A stretch of 64,000 bases of DNA, from contig NC_133221.1 in the NCBI RefSeq assembly GCF_040436345.1, forward strand, positions 22,516,665-22,580,664. Reading direction: 5' to 3'. The notes beneath the pieces were generated by a model. That model searched no databases. It was not told the origin of the DNA and was given only the letters and a program-made list of their open reading frames with translations. This document shows positions 24,661 through 36,700 of this stretch, in pieces. Source of the DNA: Pagrus major. Lineage: Eukaryota > Chordata > Actinopteri > Spariformes > Sparidae. Positions within the stretch are counted from its first letter, which is position 1, and each line of letters starts with the position of its first letter. The position numbers were made by a program, and so were the translations under genes.

Positions 24661-25228
24661 CACAGACTGAAGGTCAAAGGTCAAAAGATGAAGGCAGCAT
24701 GGCAGGAAACATAGAAGTATTATCTCTTATTGAAATCATTCAACTGCTGCTCCTGTAACATAGGAATGTTGCAGTATGGACATTTCTCTCAGTGCCATTT
24801 GCTCTATATTTCGTTTCATAAAAAAATAACCAGTTTTTTAGTTGGTTTCATTGTACTAATTATGGTGCTTTATACAAAGCTGAGGAAAAAACAAGCAGAG
24901 TTCTGTGTTATTTTCCATATGAGTCCCCCCCCCCATCAATAGGTTGGACAAAAACATTTCAGAGCTGCACCCCAACATAGACAGGTGCCACTGGTTTAAA
25001 TAAAGTCACTGAAATTGATTAAACATAATCAAGAAAGCTCTGGAAATGTACACGAGTTTACAGAATAGGCTGATATTCCATGCCCATTTTCAAAATAAAT
25101 CAATAAACTAAAAAAACTTCAATGAAAATAGTCAAAAGTGGTCCGTTTGTGGTTTAACTGAAGGCATCCGGTGGCTTTATGCAAACTAAATGAAACAGTA
25201 AGTCTGGACTACAGCTCATCCGACCATA

Positions 25229-25543
25229 TTACTCCTGGTCCTTGGTTTGTGATTCTGGTCTTTTGCCCTCTTCATCTGTGTCCACCTCAGGGTCAGATAC
25301 TGGTTTCCCACTAGCAGCTCCTCCATCAGCACCAGCTTCTGTCGGTCTCATCCTTTTCTCCTGTGTCTCCTGCCTACTGTTCTTCTTTGCTGATGCAATA
25401 TATCCTTGTCTGTTATAAACACTCATGACTTTGAGGACAGTCCGACTTGATACACCACACAATTGGGCAGTTTTTCGGACCGACAGACCTCCAACTTGTG
25501 CACCAACTATTTGTCCTCTGACAAAGTCTGTTAGCTCGCTCAT
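25229..25543 (-). CDS. Tc1-transposase DNA-binding domain protein, locus B (short)
   Basis: Second copy of the locus A gene, about 3 kb away and on the same strand. The first helix-turn-helix is intact ([25 protein letters not shown]), followed by the linker SAKKNS. The second helix-turn-helix is gone: about 60 codons are missing between GAAAAGGATGAGAC and AGAAGCTGGTGCT compared with A. The tail realigns at GAASGKP and ends PESQTKDQE at the same position as the stop in A. The ATG at 25,543 was chosen because it matches the family start and is directly preceded by a possible acceptor CTCCAG; the frame extends 22 codons further up without family resemblance. Just after the stop the frame-shifted VIWSDE of the ancestral catalytic domain is still readable. 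It could be a paralogue with one DNA-binding half, or a decaying copy. Confidence 0.45.
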   Translation of the reverse strand: MSELTDFVRGQIVGAQVGGLSVRKTAQLCGVSSRTVLKVMSVYNRQGYIASAKKNSRQETQEKRMRPTEAGADGGAASGKPVSDPEVDTDEEGKRPESQTKDQE

Positions 25544-26132
25544 CCTGGAGGTGGATGGATGTGTTGACAGGCTCCTCAGCAGGTGGCAGACAATGAAGTT
25601 GCTTTTCATGTGGCGTTCCCTTTATTTTGTCCACTGAAAAATGGATGGAAAAAGGGAAAACTAAGAAACACCAGAAATCACCATTTCAAACATTATATTT
25701 GTTTCAACCACAATCATTCAATTACATGCAAAGACAGATGTTCTGCATCTGGGCTCACACAGCCACCGTGTGGCAGTTACAAACGTTACCTGAGGCAGGT
25801 AGAGACACAAGGTGTTCAATCCACTCAATACACCTTTTTTTTCCACAGTAGCCATTTTGACACGAAATAGTGGATAAACACATGTGTTACTAATCACAAT
25901 CATTAAAGCTTAAGGCAGCTTCACAAGACCGAGGTGGACTGTCCCGTGTGCTGTTTGACCACTGCAGGTCAAGTGAAGGAAGGAAGGAAAACATCTGGCC
26001 TGTTTCCCGACAGCGGTCCGGACCCAACACAGGAAAAGGGCTAACACTAGCTTCCATCAGCAAAATACCTGTTAAGAGTAAGGTATTATCATTTCAGTGC
26101 CACTTAAAGACAAACTGGTGTTTTGTACTTAC

Positions 26133-26237
26133 ATCTCGAGTTGTCTGTGACACTGCTGCTCTGCCACCGGGCTGTGTTTGTGTGTACTGGGCAGGAAGAG
26201 ATGCACGTCCGGTAGGGGTATTTCAGAATAAAAGCAC
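26133..26237 (-). other. Putative 5' exon of locus B
   Basis: Counterpart of 23,382-23,497. It begins GCTTTTATTCTGAAATACC and ends at a GTAAGTAC donor (intron starts at 26,132). Body similarity to the locus A segment is moderate (blocks such as ACACAAACA and GTGACA are shared), but both ends match closely. Confidence 0.4.
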
Positions 26238-26269
26238 CACGCTGTATTATGGATAAATGCATACACAAA

Positions 26270-26322
26270 TTCTTCTTCTTCTTCTTCTTCTTCATAATAA
26301 TAATAATAATAATAATAATAAA
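26270..26322 (+). repeat. Compound (CTT)n(AAT)n microsatellite
   Basis: Eight CTT triplets followed by about ten AAT triplets, directly beyond the putative locus B 5' exon. Confidence 0.95.
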
Positions 26323-26574
26323 ATTATAAATATTAAAGCGGACAGGTAGGCAATATGATGTCAATCCTACATGGAAAAAATGACTAATTTGGAAGTAACT
26401 TAATTGCAATTGCAAGATGATTTATTTGTTATCCGCTCATTTCCATGGGAGACTAATGAAATATAAAGAAGATTATCTTTGAAGATTATCTTCAGCAAGT
26501 TCATTCTTCATCTGCTGCTGCCTTTGATGCTCATGACACAGAAAGTGCATGCAAGACTGGTGTATCAGCAGAGA

Positions 26575-27300
26575 TAGAATGTAACTAAGTACTCAAGTAC
26601 TGTACTTACATACAAATTTAAGGTACTTGTACCTTACTTGAGTGTTTCCATTTTTCTGCTATTGGTACTTCCACTCCACCTCATTTATTTGCGGATTGCA
26701 TGCTGCATTAGAGCCAAAAAAGCCTTTTTTAATTATTTATTTTATCAGCAATCTGATTAAGATAATCAGAAAAATCCTTAATGATGGATCCAATAATAAT
26801 AATAATAATAAGCCAGGCCAATGTCAACCCATTGTATACAGCATATGCACATGTAAATACATGTTTAATTTACTTTTAGTTGTACTTTTGGTATGTTTAA
26901 AGGTGCACTATGCAGTTCTGGAAAAGAAAGTCAGAAAGTTTATATTTACAATATTAATACAGTTGCTAATAATACAAACTTAGTGATAGTTATTTGATAT
27001 ACTTCCCTAACTGAATAAACAAGCTGTCCTCTGAGGTGAATAAGGTCCCCAGAACACAGTTTGTCAGTTAGTCAGAAAGGAGGCTACGGAGAAGGCAAAA
27101 TATAAAGAAAGTTAAAGATTCTCTTCTCTCTCTCTATTTTCCTAAAATGTCTTCCCTAAAACTACACAGCGCACCTCTAATATCAGACTTTTACTCATGT
27201 ACTATTTGTTGGGGTGAATTTCCCTTTTACCAAAGTAATATTTGAACACAATATATTTACTTTTACTCAATTATGACTTTTGGGTATTTCATACAAGATG
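26575..27300. repeat. AAGTAC-type repeat interrupted by a MITE-like insert
   Basis: Left part (26,575-26,900) has CTAAGTACTCAAGTACTGTA and the TTTCCATTTTTCTGCTATT phrase; the right part resumes after 27,176 with CAGACTTTTACTCATGTACT. Between them lies a short element (26,901-27,176) with imperfect 17-bp inverted ends: AGGTGCACTATGCAGTT against the complement AGGTGCGCTGTGTAGTT. A target duplication is not certain. Confidence 0.6.
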
Positions 27301-27337
27301 CATCAGTCATGTTAAGCCCCTGTTAAAGTGTTATATA

Positions 27338-27343
27338 TGTATG

Positions 27344-27388
<45 letters not shown>

Positions 27389-27425
27389 ACACATATATAT
27401 ATATATATACACATATATATATATC
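27338..27425. repeat. (TA)n microsatellite
   Basis: Long alternating TA tract with interruptions by GTATAC, ACACAT and similar. The short hydrophobic reading frame over it is an artefact. Confidence 0.95.
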
Positions 27426-27889
27426 ATATTAATGCTGCTGGATGAACACGTAAGCAGCACTTTAATGCTGTAGCTTGTTGAGGTTGGACTAAAGTTAGCT
27501 GCTTTATATACTGTCCTGATGGGTAGTTTTATCTTGAGTGTTGCATCATATTTTAAAAGCTGGTCACATGATTTGTTGCCTTTGTGAAATTCTTAATAAA
27601 CCTTTATTACAAGTCAGATCTCTACTTGCACTGCAAAGGTTTGAAGCACCCACACACTTAAAATGTTGTCATGTTTTGTCTGATGTGTTGTTTTATACAT
27701 GAAAAAAATAGTTGTATTTTTAAAGTTGAAATGAGAAATAAACTTGAAACCTGAATCCATAACTGTAACTATAAAGAGGTAAAAAGTACAATCTTTCCTT
27801 CTGAAAATGTTGGTGGTGGTGGAAACAGGCAATCACTGTCTGACAAAAAAAAGATACCATTCATCTGTGAATGGCATCATAAATGTTGT

Positions 27890-28010
27890 GTTTTGATGAT
27901 AGTAGTGTCCATTGTGTTGTTAACGACATAATCATCACTGTCTCATGACGATTTCTTTAATTCATGAATAGTTTTTCTACTTCAAGGCCACCAGAGGGCA
28001 GCAGAAAAAC
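27890..28010 (+). repeat. Dispersed repeat, copy 1
   Basis: Shares with 52,095-52,190 the series TCTCATGA(C/T)GATTTCTTT, ATTCATGAATA, TTTTTC(T/C)ACTTCA and GGCCACCAGAGGGCAGCAG. The last phrase is common at ends of fish interspersed elements. Class unknown. Confidence 0.5.
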
Positions 28011-28547
28011 ACATATAAACATTTATTTTTAACATATTTTATGGAACATAAATAACATATACATATATAACAATATAACATAAATAACATATATTTAAAT
28101 ATATAACACAATATAACATAAATAACAAATATAACATGTATCAAAGTCCACTCCAGTCCAGTCCAGTCATTTATGCCGCATAGCAACGCCATTTAGGATG
28201 TCCGTGGAAGTTACCATTTATAGTTCCTTGCTGGATAAAGGGTTAAGGAACTTTACGTTCATCAATTCAATTATCAAATTCATACAGTAATAAACATTAA
28301 GCGTATTCAAAATCTTACAGCTCACAAAATACAACAGTTAGTAACTTAACTACATGAGATTTTCTCTCCTTCCATTTCTTCCTTCACAGTGTTAAAATAC
28401 TCACTTACAGTTGAAAAACAGCATCTTTTAAACATGTTTTACATTGTGACATTGAAATGATGCAGGTAAACTAGTGCTAACCTATGGAAATATCAATCAG
28501 AGCATCAAGTGATCACTACATTACACTTTTCCTCGGAGCAGAGGAGT

Positions 28548-29320
28548 TCAGTCAATCTCACACAAAGTCACAGAGCCATTCTTAAACCAGAAGCCTGGGA
28601 AGAGGGGCTCTGTGAATTTGGCCTCGAAAGTGTGTATGAGTCTCAGCTCTCCTGATGTGACACTGTAATATTTCAGAGTACCACCTTCCCAATCCAGAAA
28701 CAATGCAACCTTTTTGCATTGGGGCAATGCAACCTTTTTGCATTGGGGCAATGCAACCATTTTGCATTGGGGCGATGCAATCTTTTTGGATTGGGGCGAT
28801 GCAATCTTTTTGGATTGGGGCGATGCAATCTTTTTGGATTGGGGCGATGCAATCTTTTTGGATTGGGGCGATGCAATCTTTTTGCACTGGGGCGATTCAA
28901 TCTTTTTGGATTGGGGCGATGCAATCTTTTTGGATTGGGGCGATGCAATCTTTTTGCATTGGGGCACTATTTCTTTTTGTTTGTCTTTTTGCTTCCCATG
29001 CAAGGGAAACCATCCTTCCTTAAGGCAGAGCAGACTCCAGGACTTGTCATTGCATCCTAGGCCACCGCTACTGTCCCATTCTCGACCCACTCCTTTATAC
29101 GCCACTGCGATGCCAACCTCCCCTTTCCACTCCACCTCCCAGTAGCAGAAGCCTTTCTGGCCCTCCTCACAAAACACCTGACTCCTCTTAAACCTGTCCT
29201 CGTTTTCAGGTTGTGGCACCTTCTCCTCCACCTTCTTTACTGTTTTCACTTTCCTGTTTCCTTCGGACAGGACAAGTCTCTTGCTTGCTGTGTTTTCATC
29301 AAACTTCAGATCTGCACCAT
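28548..29320 (-). other. B30.2 (PRY-SPRY) exon of NLR-1
   Basis: Terminal exon, 257 residues. PRY part DENTASKRLVLSEGNRKVK, SPRY blocks YWEVEWKGEVGIAVAYKG, DKSWSLLCL, FLDWEGGTLKYYSV and PLFPGFWF. The ligand-binding face of B30.2 domains is formed by variable loops. Here the strand and loop before FLDWEGG is expanded by an in-frame array (separate entry). Without the array the domain matches the NLR-2 exon in length. Confidence 0.9.
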
Positions 29321-30716
29321 CTGACAGAGAAACAAATAACACATATTTTAGTGTGTAAATGTGTGTTTACTGTTTTATGTGCATTTGAAAGACGACAAAA
29401 GTAATAAAAGTATGTTTTTTTAAAATGAAATCCAAACAAAATCAATTAAAGATGAAATCTGGAGAAAAGTAAAATTGTTGAATTGTTTGTAATGTTGAAT
29501 TAGATTTGAAACCTTTAACTATTTTACAAATGTAATGAGTATGTACTGTAACAAATATATAATGGTAAAAAGTGCATACATGATAACCTATACTACCTGA
29601 GGAGTTTGGGAACGGATACATTCATTTTTAAATTTATCAGGCAACAGCTTGATTTCTAATGCTTGGTGGCAAGTGTTGGAAAAAAACAAAAAAAAAAGAC
29701 TCACACTTCTTCAGGCCTGGCTTTAACCGATGCTCTCCACTGTGGTCGAAGCTGTACAAGATGAATAAAAGTGTTGTCACAAACACTCATGTCAACCTTC
29801 AGCTTCAATGTGAAAAGACAAGAAGTGCATTTGATATGGACAGAGTTCATACAGCAGAAAAGTAGGCCTGTCTCATGAGCCCCATTTATACCTGGTATTA
29901 ATAAATGTTGTGTTATCTCGATTCTGCCAGCACTGGGACAGGATTAACTGAGTGGAGCTGGCGTTCATGTCAACAAACATGCCGCGTACCAGGTATCTGA
30001 ACTACGAAGCAGGATTTGGGGTTAGCGAGGTAATTTTAGGGTTTCAGGGTTACAACGGTGGTTCACCTCTTAATAGAGTGCATCACCATTATAACTTGCG
30101 TGCTGCACACCTCACTTGCTCCAGAGTAGATTATGTTGGAGTTAACACATCAATACGTATAGAAGCACAGCTAATCATGGCCAACCCCTTGGAAAATGGC
30201 ATCACCATTTGTAGAAGATCCTGAGGAGCTCAATGTCAGATCATGAGGGTTTCCCAGTAGGGCTAGAAAGTTCAGAAACTGGCAAAATCCATTGGCCTTT
30301 CCTGACTATGTTTTAAACGACATACAGCAGCAACTGATTTGCTTCAGCTGGATGTGGTTTACTTCTTTGGATTTATCTGGTATTGTAGCCACAGGAATAC
30401 CTGGGTTGACATATCGAGTTGATTACCACCATCTTTATGAAAACCAGCTATATACCTACACATATAAACACACATCCTGACATATTATCATACCAGATTG
30501 CCAGGCTCATATTTCGAAAAGGAGTTGTAGCAGAGAGCGTCGTCACCCCATTGACTCCTGGGTGATTGTAGCTCAGATCCAGCTGTTTCAGGGAGCAGGT
30601 CGTTTTGGACTCGAGAGCTTCGGCCAGGAATGAGCAGCCTTTCTCTGACACCTGACAACCTGACAACCTGCAGACCACACAAACATGTATGCACGCACAT
30701 CCACAGACAAACATGT

Positions 30717-30784
<68 letters not shown>

Positions 30785-33700
30785 AGAGTTATGTGATACT
30801 GAGCTTCAGGTAGAAGGGTTGTTGTTATGGTTCCTGCAGTTAAATACACATTATTTACTGATTTAGAGGGGTCATAAGATTTTTTCCTTTATTTTATTTT
30901 AATAAACATTTGTCAATCAAACATTTTCTATGGTCATTTTATAAATGTCAAAAATAAAACACTTTGATGATCAATTATATAAAAAATAAATTAATTGTCA
31001 TTACAGGCACATTTTCAATCTCAAATATTGTGGGTATTGGTTTTATCCTGGCTTTGGTGGGGGCAGGGATATATGAGAATACTGTTTTATATGGAGCCAA
31101 AGTGAAACCTGAACCCAGGTTCTGTTCCAGAGGTAAATCTTGTAAACATGGGCGAGTTAACTCCATAGAGTTGATGCAAGGACGAGTGCTCACTTGCCTT
31201 ATATGGAGTTTTTTATCATATGTTCTGAAGATGCAAACTTACTTTTACGAAATGTTTGCTGCTCTGCTTAACTGACCTTTGTTTGCAGTTTGGAATAACA
31301 ATACCTTAAACTACACACAACAACCCCCACTCCTGTTCATGATATGTACAGTATGTACATATCATTAAATACAGAGTAAATGTGATATACACTTACTTGA
31401 GAACCTCCAGTTTACAGTGTATACTCTTCAGGCCATCAGCAAGTTTCTCCACACCTGAATCCAGCAGGTCATTATGACTCAGGTCCAGCACTGTGAGATT
31501 AGAGGATGTGGAGCTGAGGACGGAGGATGTCAGACCTTTGCAGGATTCTTCAGAGAGCTCACACCAGCTCAGCCTGTGAAAATATTTGTAATCAGAAATC
31601 TGAAAAATCTGTGGTGATTGCTAAAACACCCCACTTTGTCTGGGTTCAGAAGTTTTTGCTCAGAGCTGGTTCATGTATATTTGTCTGACAGAACACCGAC
31701 AGTACAGTACACAGTACTGATGGTCTCAAAACAACCTCCCTTGGGATAAATAGGGGGGTGCCACATGGCTCTGTGCTGGGTCCTTTACCATTTACTATGG
31801 ATGTCAGGATTTTGTTCGGATTTTTGAAATCGAAACTGATTGAGATGAGTGTTCAATTTTGACTATCGACTTCAAATGCAGTATCAACAATACTGGTTTG
31901 CTCTGGACAGGTTTGAGACACCAAACTTTGTAACAATCTGGTGTTTTTTGTTGAACTCTGGAGTCTTTATATCTGTGGAATATTATTCGAACTTGTCTAA
32001 GCCTAACCTGCAAGTAGCACCAGGAATATGTTAAACTGCTGTTGTTAAATACCCCTATCTTTTAAAAGAAGAATTTGAAAAAGTAAATGACAGTCGTCAA
32101 ATCTAAGTCTAAAAATGTTTTCAAATCGAATTGTGACCTTAAAAGTGAAAGCCAAATTGAGTCGTGATTTGGAGAATTGTGAAACATCTACTATTTACAC
32201 ATAAACAATATTATTACTCCAACACAGACATTTGGCTCTTTCTTACACTCGGTGCACTGCGCAGCGTAAGTGTCATTGCTAGTTTCAGACCGATACAGTT
32301 GTCGTTTTCACGCCTAGCGCCTAAGTTGTGTAAATAGGAAATGTACCTTCGTCCACCTGTGCGCCCCTGGGGGAGTTGGTATTAAAATGAGATGTAGTCA
32401 GGCGCACTGATGCCAGATCACTATCATGAGGAAGCAGAAATTGACAGCGGCATTGACCAACAAAAAGCTGGTCTGCAGTCAAAGGCGCAGTAATTTTCCT
32501 GCTATTTAAAGGACGCATTATTCATATAGTAAGTTGTGCCTACACAGGTGGCCTCACAGGACGCGTACTCTGATTTTATGATTAGAGACACTGCTTTCAG
32601 TCATTTTAAACATTTCTATGTGTGCAGTAATGTCACTGTAACAAATACTGTGATGCATTTAATCAGCAACACTAAAAACTGAAGAGGAAACTCTCCGGAG
32701 GAAACAGAATTCATCTTTTATCTTTTGAATTAAATATCTCCGTCTTTCTAAGTGAAGCACAACTACGCAACTGTCCCACAGTAAAGACAAGTGCACCTGT
32801 TTATTAACTACAGCATGGTCCATGTTTTGGTGCACAAGGCTCTTAAAGGGAATGGGAGATGACACCCTGATTGATTTAATTTATGTTACGCCCAAAACAC
32901 ACCCATGACTAATGAAGAGTCTAAATACTTCCCTTTTACGCTGTGCATCAGACTTTGTGCCCATGTTGTCCACCATTTAACTACCAAATGGACTTGGATG
33001 CACCCTAAACGCACTTGCACCATGTGCTTTAGACTAAGCACACCATAGACCATTTGAATAGGGCCCTTGCAATCCCCCTTTTTATGCAGATGACAGTCTT
33101 GTATGCTTTTGACTCCTCTTCAATTTAAGCTATGTTAAGATTACAATCTGCCCCAAACGTTCTGCAGACATATCTTCATCATCTCAAACTTGTACTGAAT
33201 GTTGATAAGGAAAAATGTTTTATTTTTAAAGTTTGCATCTCTTTGCCATCCGCGGGTTTAATGGTACTGCAATTGAAATGTTGTAACCTTATAAATACAG
33301 GAGAAAGACTGCTTTTTAGTGCTGCAGTCTCTTGGAATCTATTGCAACATGACTTAAAACTGAATTCTCTAGTGACACTTTGATGCTTTGGGTCTTTACT
33401 AAATAACTGTTCAACATTGGCCTGTAACTGTTTTAACTGACACGTTTGTTGTTTTGTATGTTTGTATTTCTATTTTGATCTGGTTTGTTTGCTTGTCTCT
33501 GCTCATGTTCAGCATCATTGAAACTACGCTGGTCTCCACTAACAACAAGAAGAGATCTACATTCTATCATTTTTATGAGAGCATCAATTTTGAAAGTACT
33601 TACAAAGCAGTGTTGGAGACTTTGACCACCGGCAACATTCCTAGAAGAACTTTCTCTGATTTCAGGTATTTTTTTAGATCAAACACATCAAGCTCCTCAT

Positions 33701-36700
33701 CTGATGTCAGCAGCACAAAAGTCAGAGCTGACCACTCGGCGGTGGAGAAATTTTCAAATGTGACTGTTTCAGAGCGCAGGTACTTTTTGACTTCTTCCAC
33801 CAGAGAGTGGTCATTCAGCTCATTCAGACAGTGGAAGAGATTGAACTTTTTATCAGCATCACTGTTCTCTTCCTGAATCTTTTCTTTGATGTACTCAATA
33901 GTTTCCTTGTTGATCTCCTTGTTATTTTCTTTCTCTTTCAGCAGCTCTTGCAGTAGTTCCTGGTTGCTCTCCAGGGAGAGGCCTAGCAGGAAGCGGAGAA
34001 ACAGATCCCAGTCTCCATGTTTGATCTCCAAAGCCTTGTCGACTGCTGTCTTGTAGAAGTCTAAGTCTGCAACTGTCGAAGTGGGTTTGGTAAGCAGATT
34101 TTCACCTTTGTTATTGAATGTGTGAAAGACATAAAAAGCTGCCAGGAACTCTTGAATGCTCAGATGGACGAAGCAGAAGAGTTTCTGTTCGCTCACTCCA
34201 CAGCCTTCTCGTTTGATCTGCGTGAATAATCCAGAGAAAACTGCAGCCTCAGTGATGTCAAGACCGCACTCTGTCAAGTCGTCTTCAGTGAAGAGAAGGT
34301 TTCCTTCCTCGAGGCTCTCGAAGGCCAGTTTCCCCAGAGAAATGATTGTTTCCTGGTTCTTTTGATTCCAGCATGAATCTGTCTCAGACCTCTCACCTGT
34401 GTCATCTCCAGGATACTTCACGTTTGCCTGTCTGCATTGTAGCAAAAGGAAGTATATGTACATGTCAGTCAGAGCCTTGGGCATCCTTCCTTCTTGTTCT
34501 CTGTTCACAAAGTCCTCCAGGACTTTAGACGTGATCCAACAGAAGACAGGGATGTGACACATGATATAAATGCTTCTCGATTTTTTCACATATGACAAAA
34601 TTTTCTCAGCCAACTCCTTGTCACTGAATCTCTTCCTGAAGTATTCTTCCTTCTGATCATCATTGAATCCTCGCACCTCTGTAACCCGGTCAACTGTACG
34701 AGCAGGGATACGGTTGGATGCTGCAGGTCGTGAGGTGATCCAGATTTGAGCTTTAGAAAACAGATTTCCTTGGATGAGGTTTGTCAACAGAACATTCACT
34801 GAGGCTGCCTCTCCAACCTCTTTGTGAGAGGTACTTTCACTGAAGTCAAGATCAAGGCGACATTCATCAAAACCATCCAGGACAATCAGAATTCTGTACT
34901 TGTCATAGTCTGTTATTTCTGATGTCTTCATACCCGGAAAAAAGATGTTAATAAGTTCCTCCAAGCTGAGATTTTCCTCTTTTTTCAAATTCAGCTCCCG
35001 GAAAGAAAGAGGAAACATATAAAATATGTCCTCATTGGCCGTACTCTCAGCCCAGTCCAGCATGTACTTCATTGTAGCAAATGACTTTCCAATGCCTGCC
35101 ACTCCGATCGTTAGCACGGTTCTGATGGGTCCATGTTCTCCAGATGCTGGTTTGAAGATGTCCTGATATTTAATCAATGTTTCTTGTGTCACTGGTTTGA
35201 ACTTTGCATCTTGAACTTGTCTGGTCTCATGTTGTTCATTGACCTCTCCCCTCTCACCCTCTATGATGTAGAGATCTGTGTAGATCTCATTCAGAAGGGC
35301 AGAGGTTTTCTGCTTATCGATCCCCTCAGACACATGGGTGAATTGCTCCTTCAGCTGAGTTCTGAGTTTCTGCTGACTTACTATGTCAGGCTTACCTGTG
35401 GGGAAACAATTATCAAAGTTATTGTGGACAGACATTAACAAAAAGTGGCGATTAAATGTTTTGGATGCAATCAAGCAGTTAATTAAATCTAAACCATAGC
35501 ACCAAGAACAAAGTTGTGTTTTTTATGTTGCTTTTTTTGTATATGGTTTGTTTAGCTACATACAATTTAACCAAAAGTCAAGCAGGTCATGAAACATCAG
35601 GAATCGGCTCGAGAAGAGGAGCACATGCTTCATTTTTGCTGTCCTCCCATAGACCATTTTTTGGCTACACTGATCAGCCAGAACATTAAAAGGACTAACA
35701 AGTGAAGTGAATAACACAGATTATCTCGTTACAATGCAACATTCATGTGGATGCAACTTGACACTCAGCACCCACCCACACACCATTGCAGACCAAGCAC
35801 ACCTCCTCATGGTAACAACATTCCTGGATAGTGGTATCCTCCCCAGGAGGACAGTGTACCCTGCCACACTGCAAAAACGGCTGAGGAATGGCCTCAGGAG
35901 CATGACAAAGAGCTCAAGGCATCAGCCTGGGCTCCACATGTCCAGGATCTCAATATGATTGAGCATCTGTGGAACATGCTGGAACAGGTCCGATCCATGG
36001 AGGCCCGACCTCACAACCCACTGGACTCGAAGAATCTAACCCAACACCCTGGTGTCAGACACCACAGGACACCCAGAGGTTCTGTGTCTTTGCGTCAATG
36101 GGTCAAGTCCAATCCCCAGTGGGGCCTCGATGGATCGGACTGGTTCCCAGGGATGGGTGATTGGATTGTGATCTGGGAAATTTGGAGCACAGGCTAACAC
36201 TTTAAGCTCTTTGCCATTCCTCAGCAGTTTTTGCTGTGTAGTAGTGCATATTGTCCTGCCGGGAAGCCACTGCCATCAGGGAGTGCCTTTACTTGTACTT
36301 GGTCAGCAACGATGTTTTGGTGGGGTGGTGCATGACAAGTGGCATCCATTAAAAATACATGACCCAAGGTTGTTCTGGTTGATCAGTGTCTTGGTTGTGT
36401 CTAAACCAGAGTTTGATTTGGAATATCCAGGCATATTTTAGTGGATTGTTATTGGCTAAATAAAGCCGATCCTTACTTCCTACTCACTCTACTTTTGCAG
36501 TGCTGTTCTCCATTATGACAGTCTTACATGCCATTTTAATGCATTTGCGAGTGAAAAGTGTGCGACTGACTCTTGAGTCCTGATGGTGCGGCTCACAAAA
36601 TACACATACTAATTAAACTCAGAGGCTAACAATGCTGTTATTTCTCCTCTTTCTTTCTGAAGAGCAAAGAGCAGCTTTCAGGCAGTAGCGTCTCATAATT

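Larger units (their letters stand above)
28250..35950. repeat. Segmental duplication, copy 1 (partner 56,415-64,000)
   Basis: From about 28,250 (ATCAATTCAATTATCAAA and AACATTAAGCGTATTCA) to about 35,800 the sequence is colinear with 56,415-64,000, including introns, embedded LINE and Tc1 relics and 3' flanks. Differences are indels: the B30.2 minisatellite and a (CA)n tract (30,724-30,781) only in this copy; a 470-bp segment (58,544-59,013) and an extra flanking block (about 56,500-56,715) only in the other. Confidence 0.9.

Noticed and set aside
28703-29145. + strand frames rich in FCIGAMQ / LGRCNLF / HWGNATF
   Set aside because: Opposite-strand readings of the B30.2 coding minisatellite.
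30448-30849. Poly(Cys-Val) proteins on the - strand here and at 47,992-48,255
   Set aside because: Translations of (CA)n microsatellites; the first also runs through the genuine LRR exon 2 by chance.
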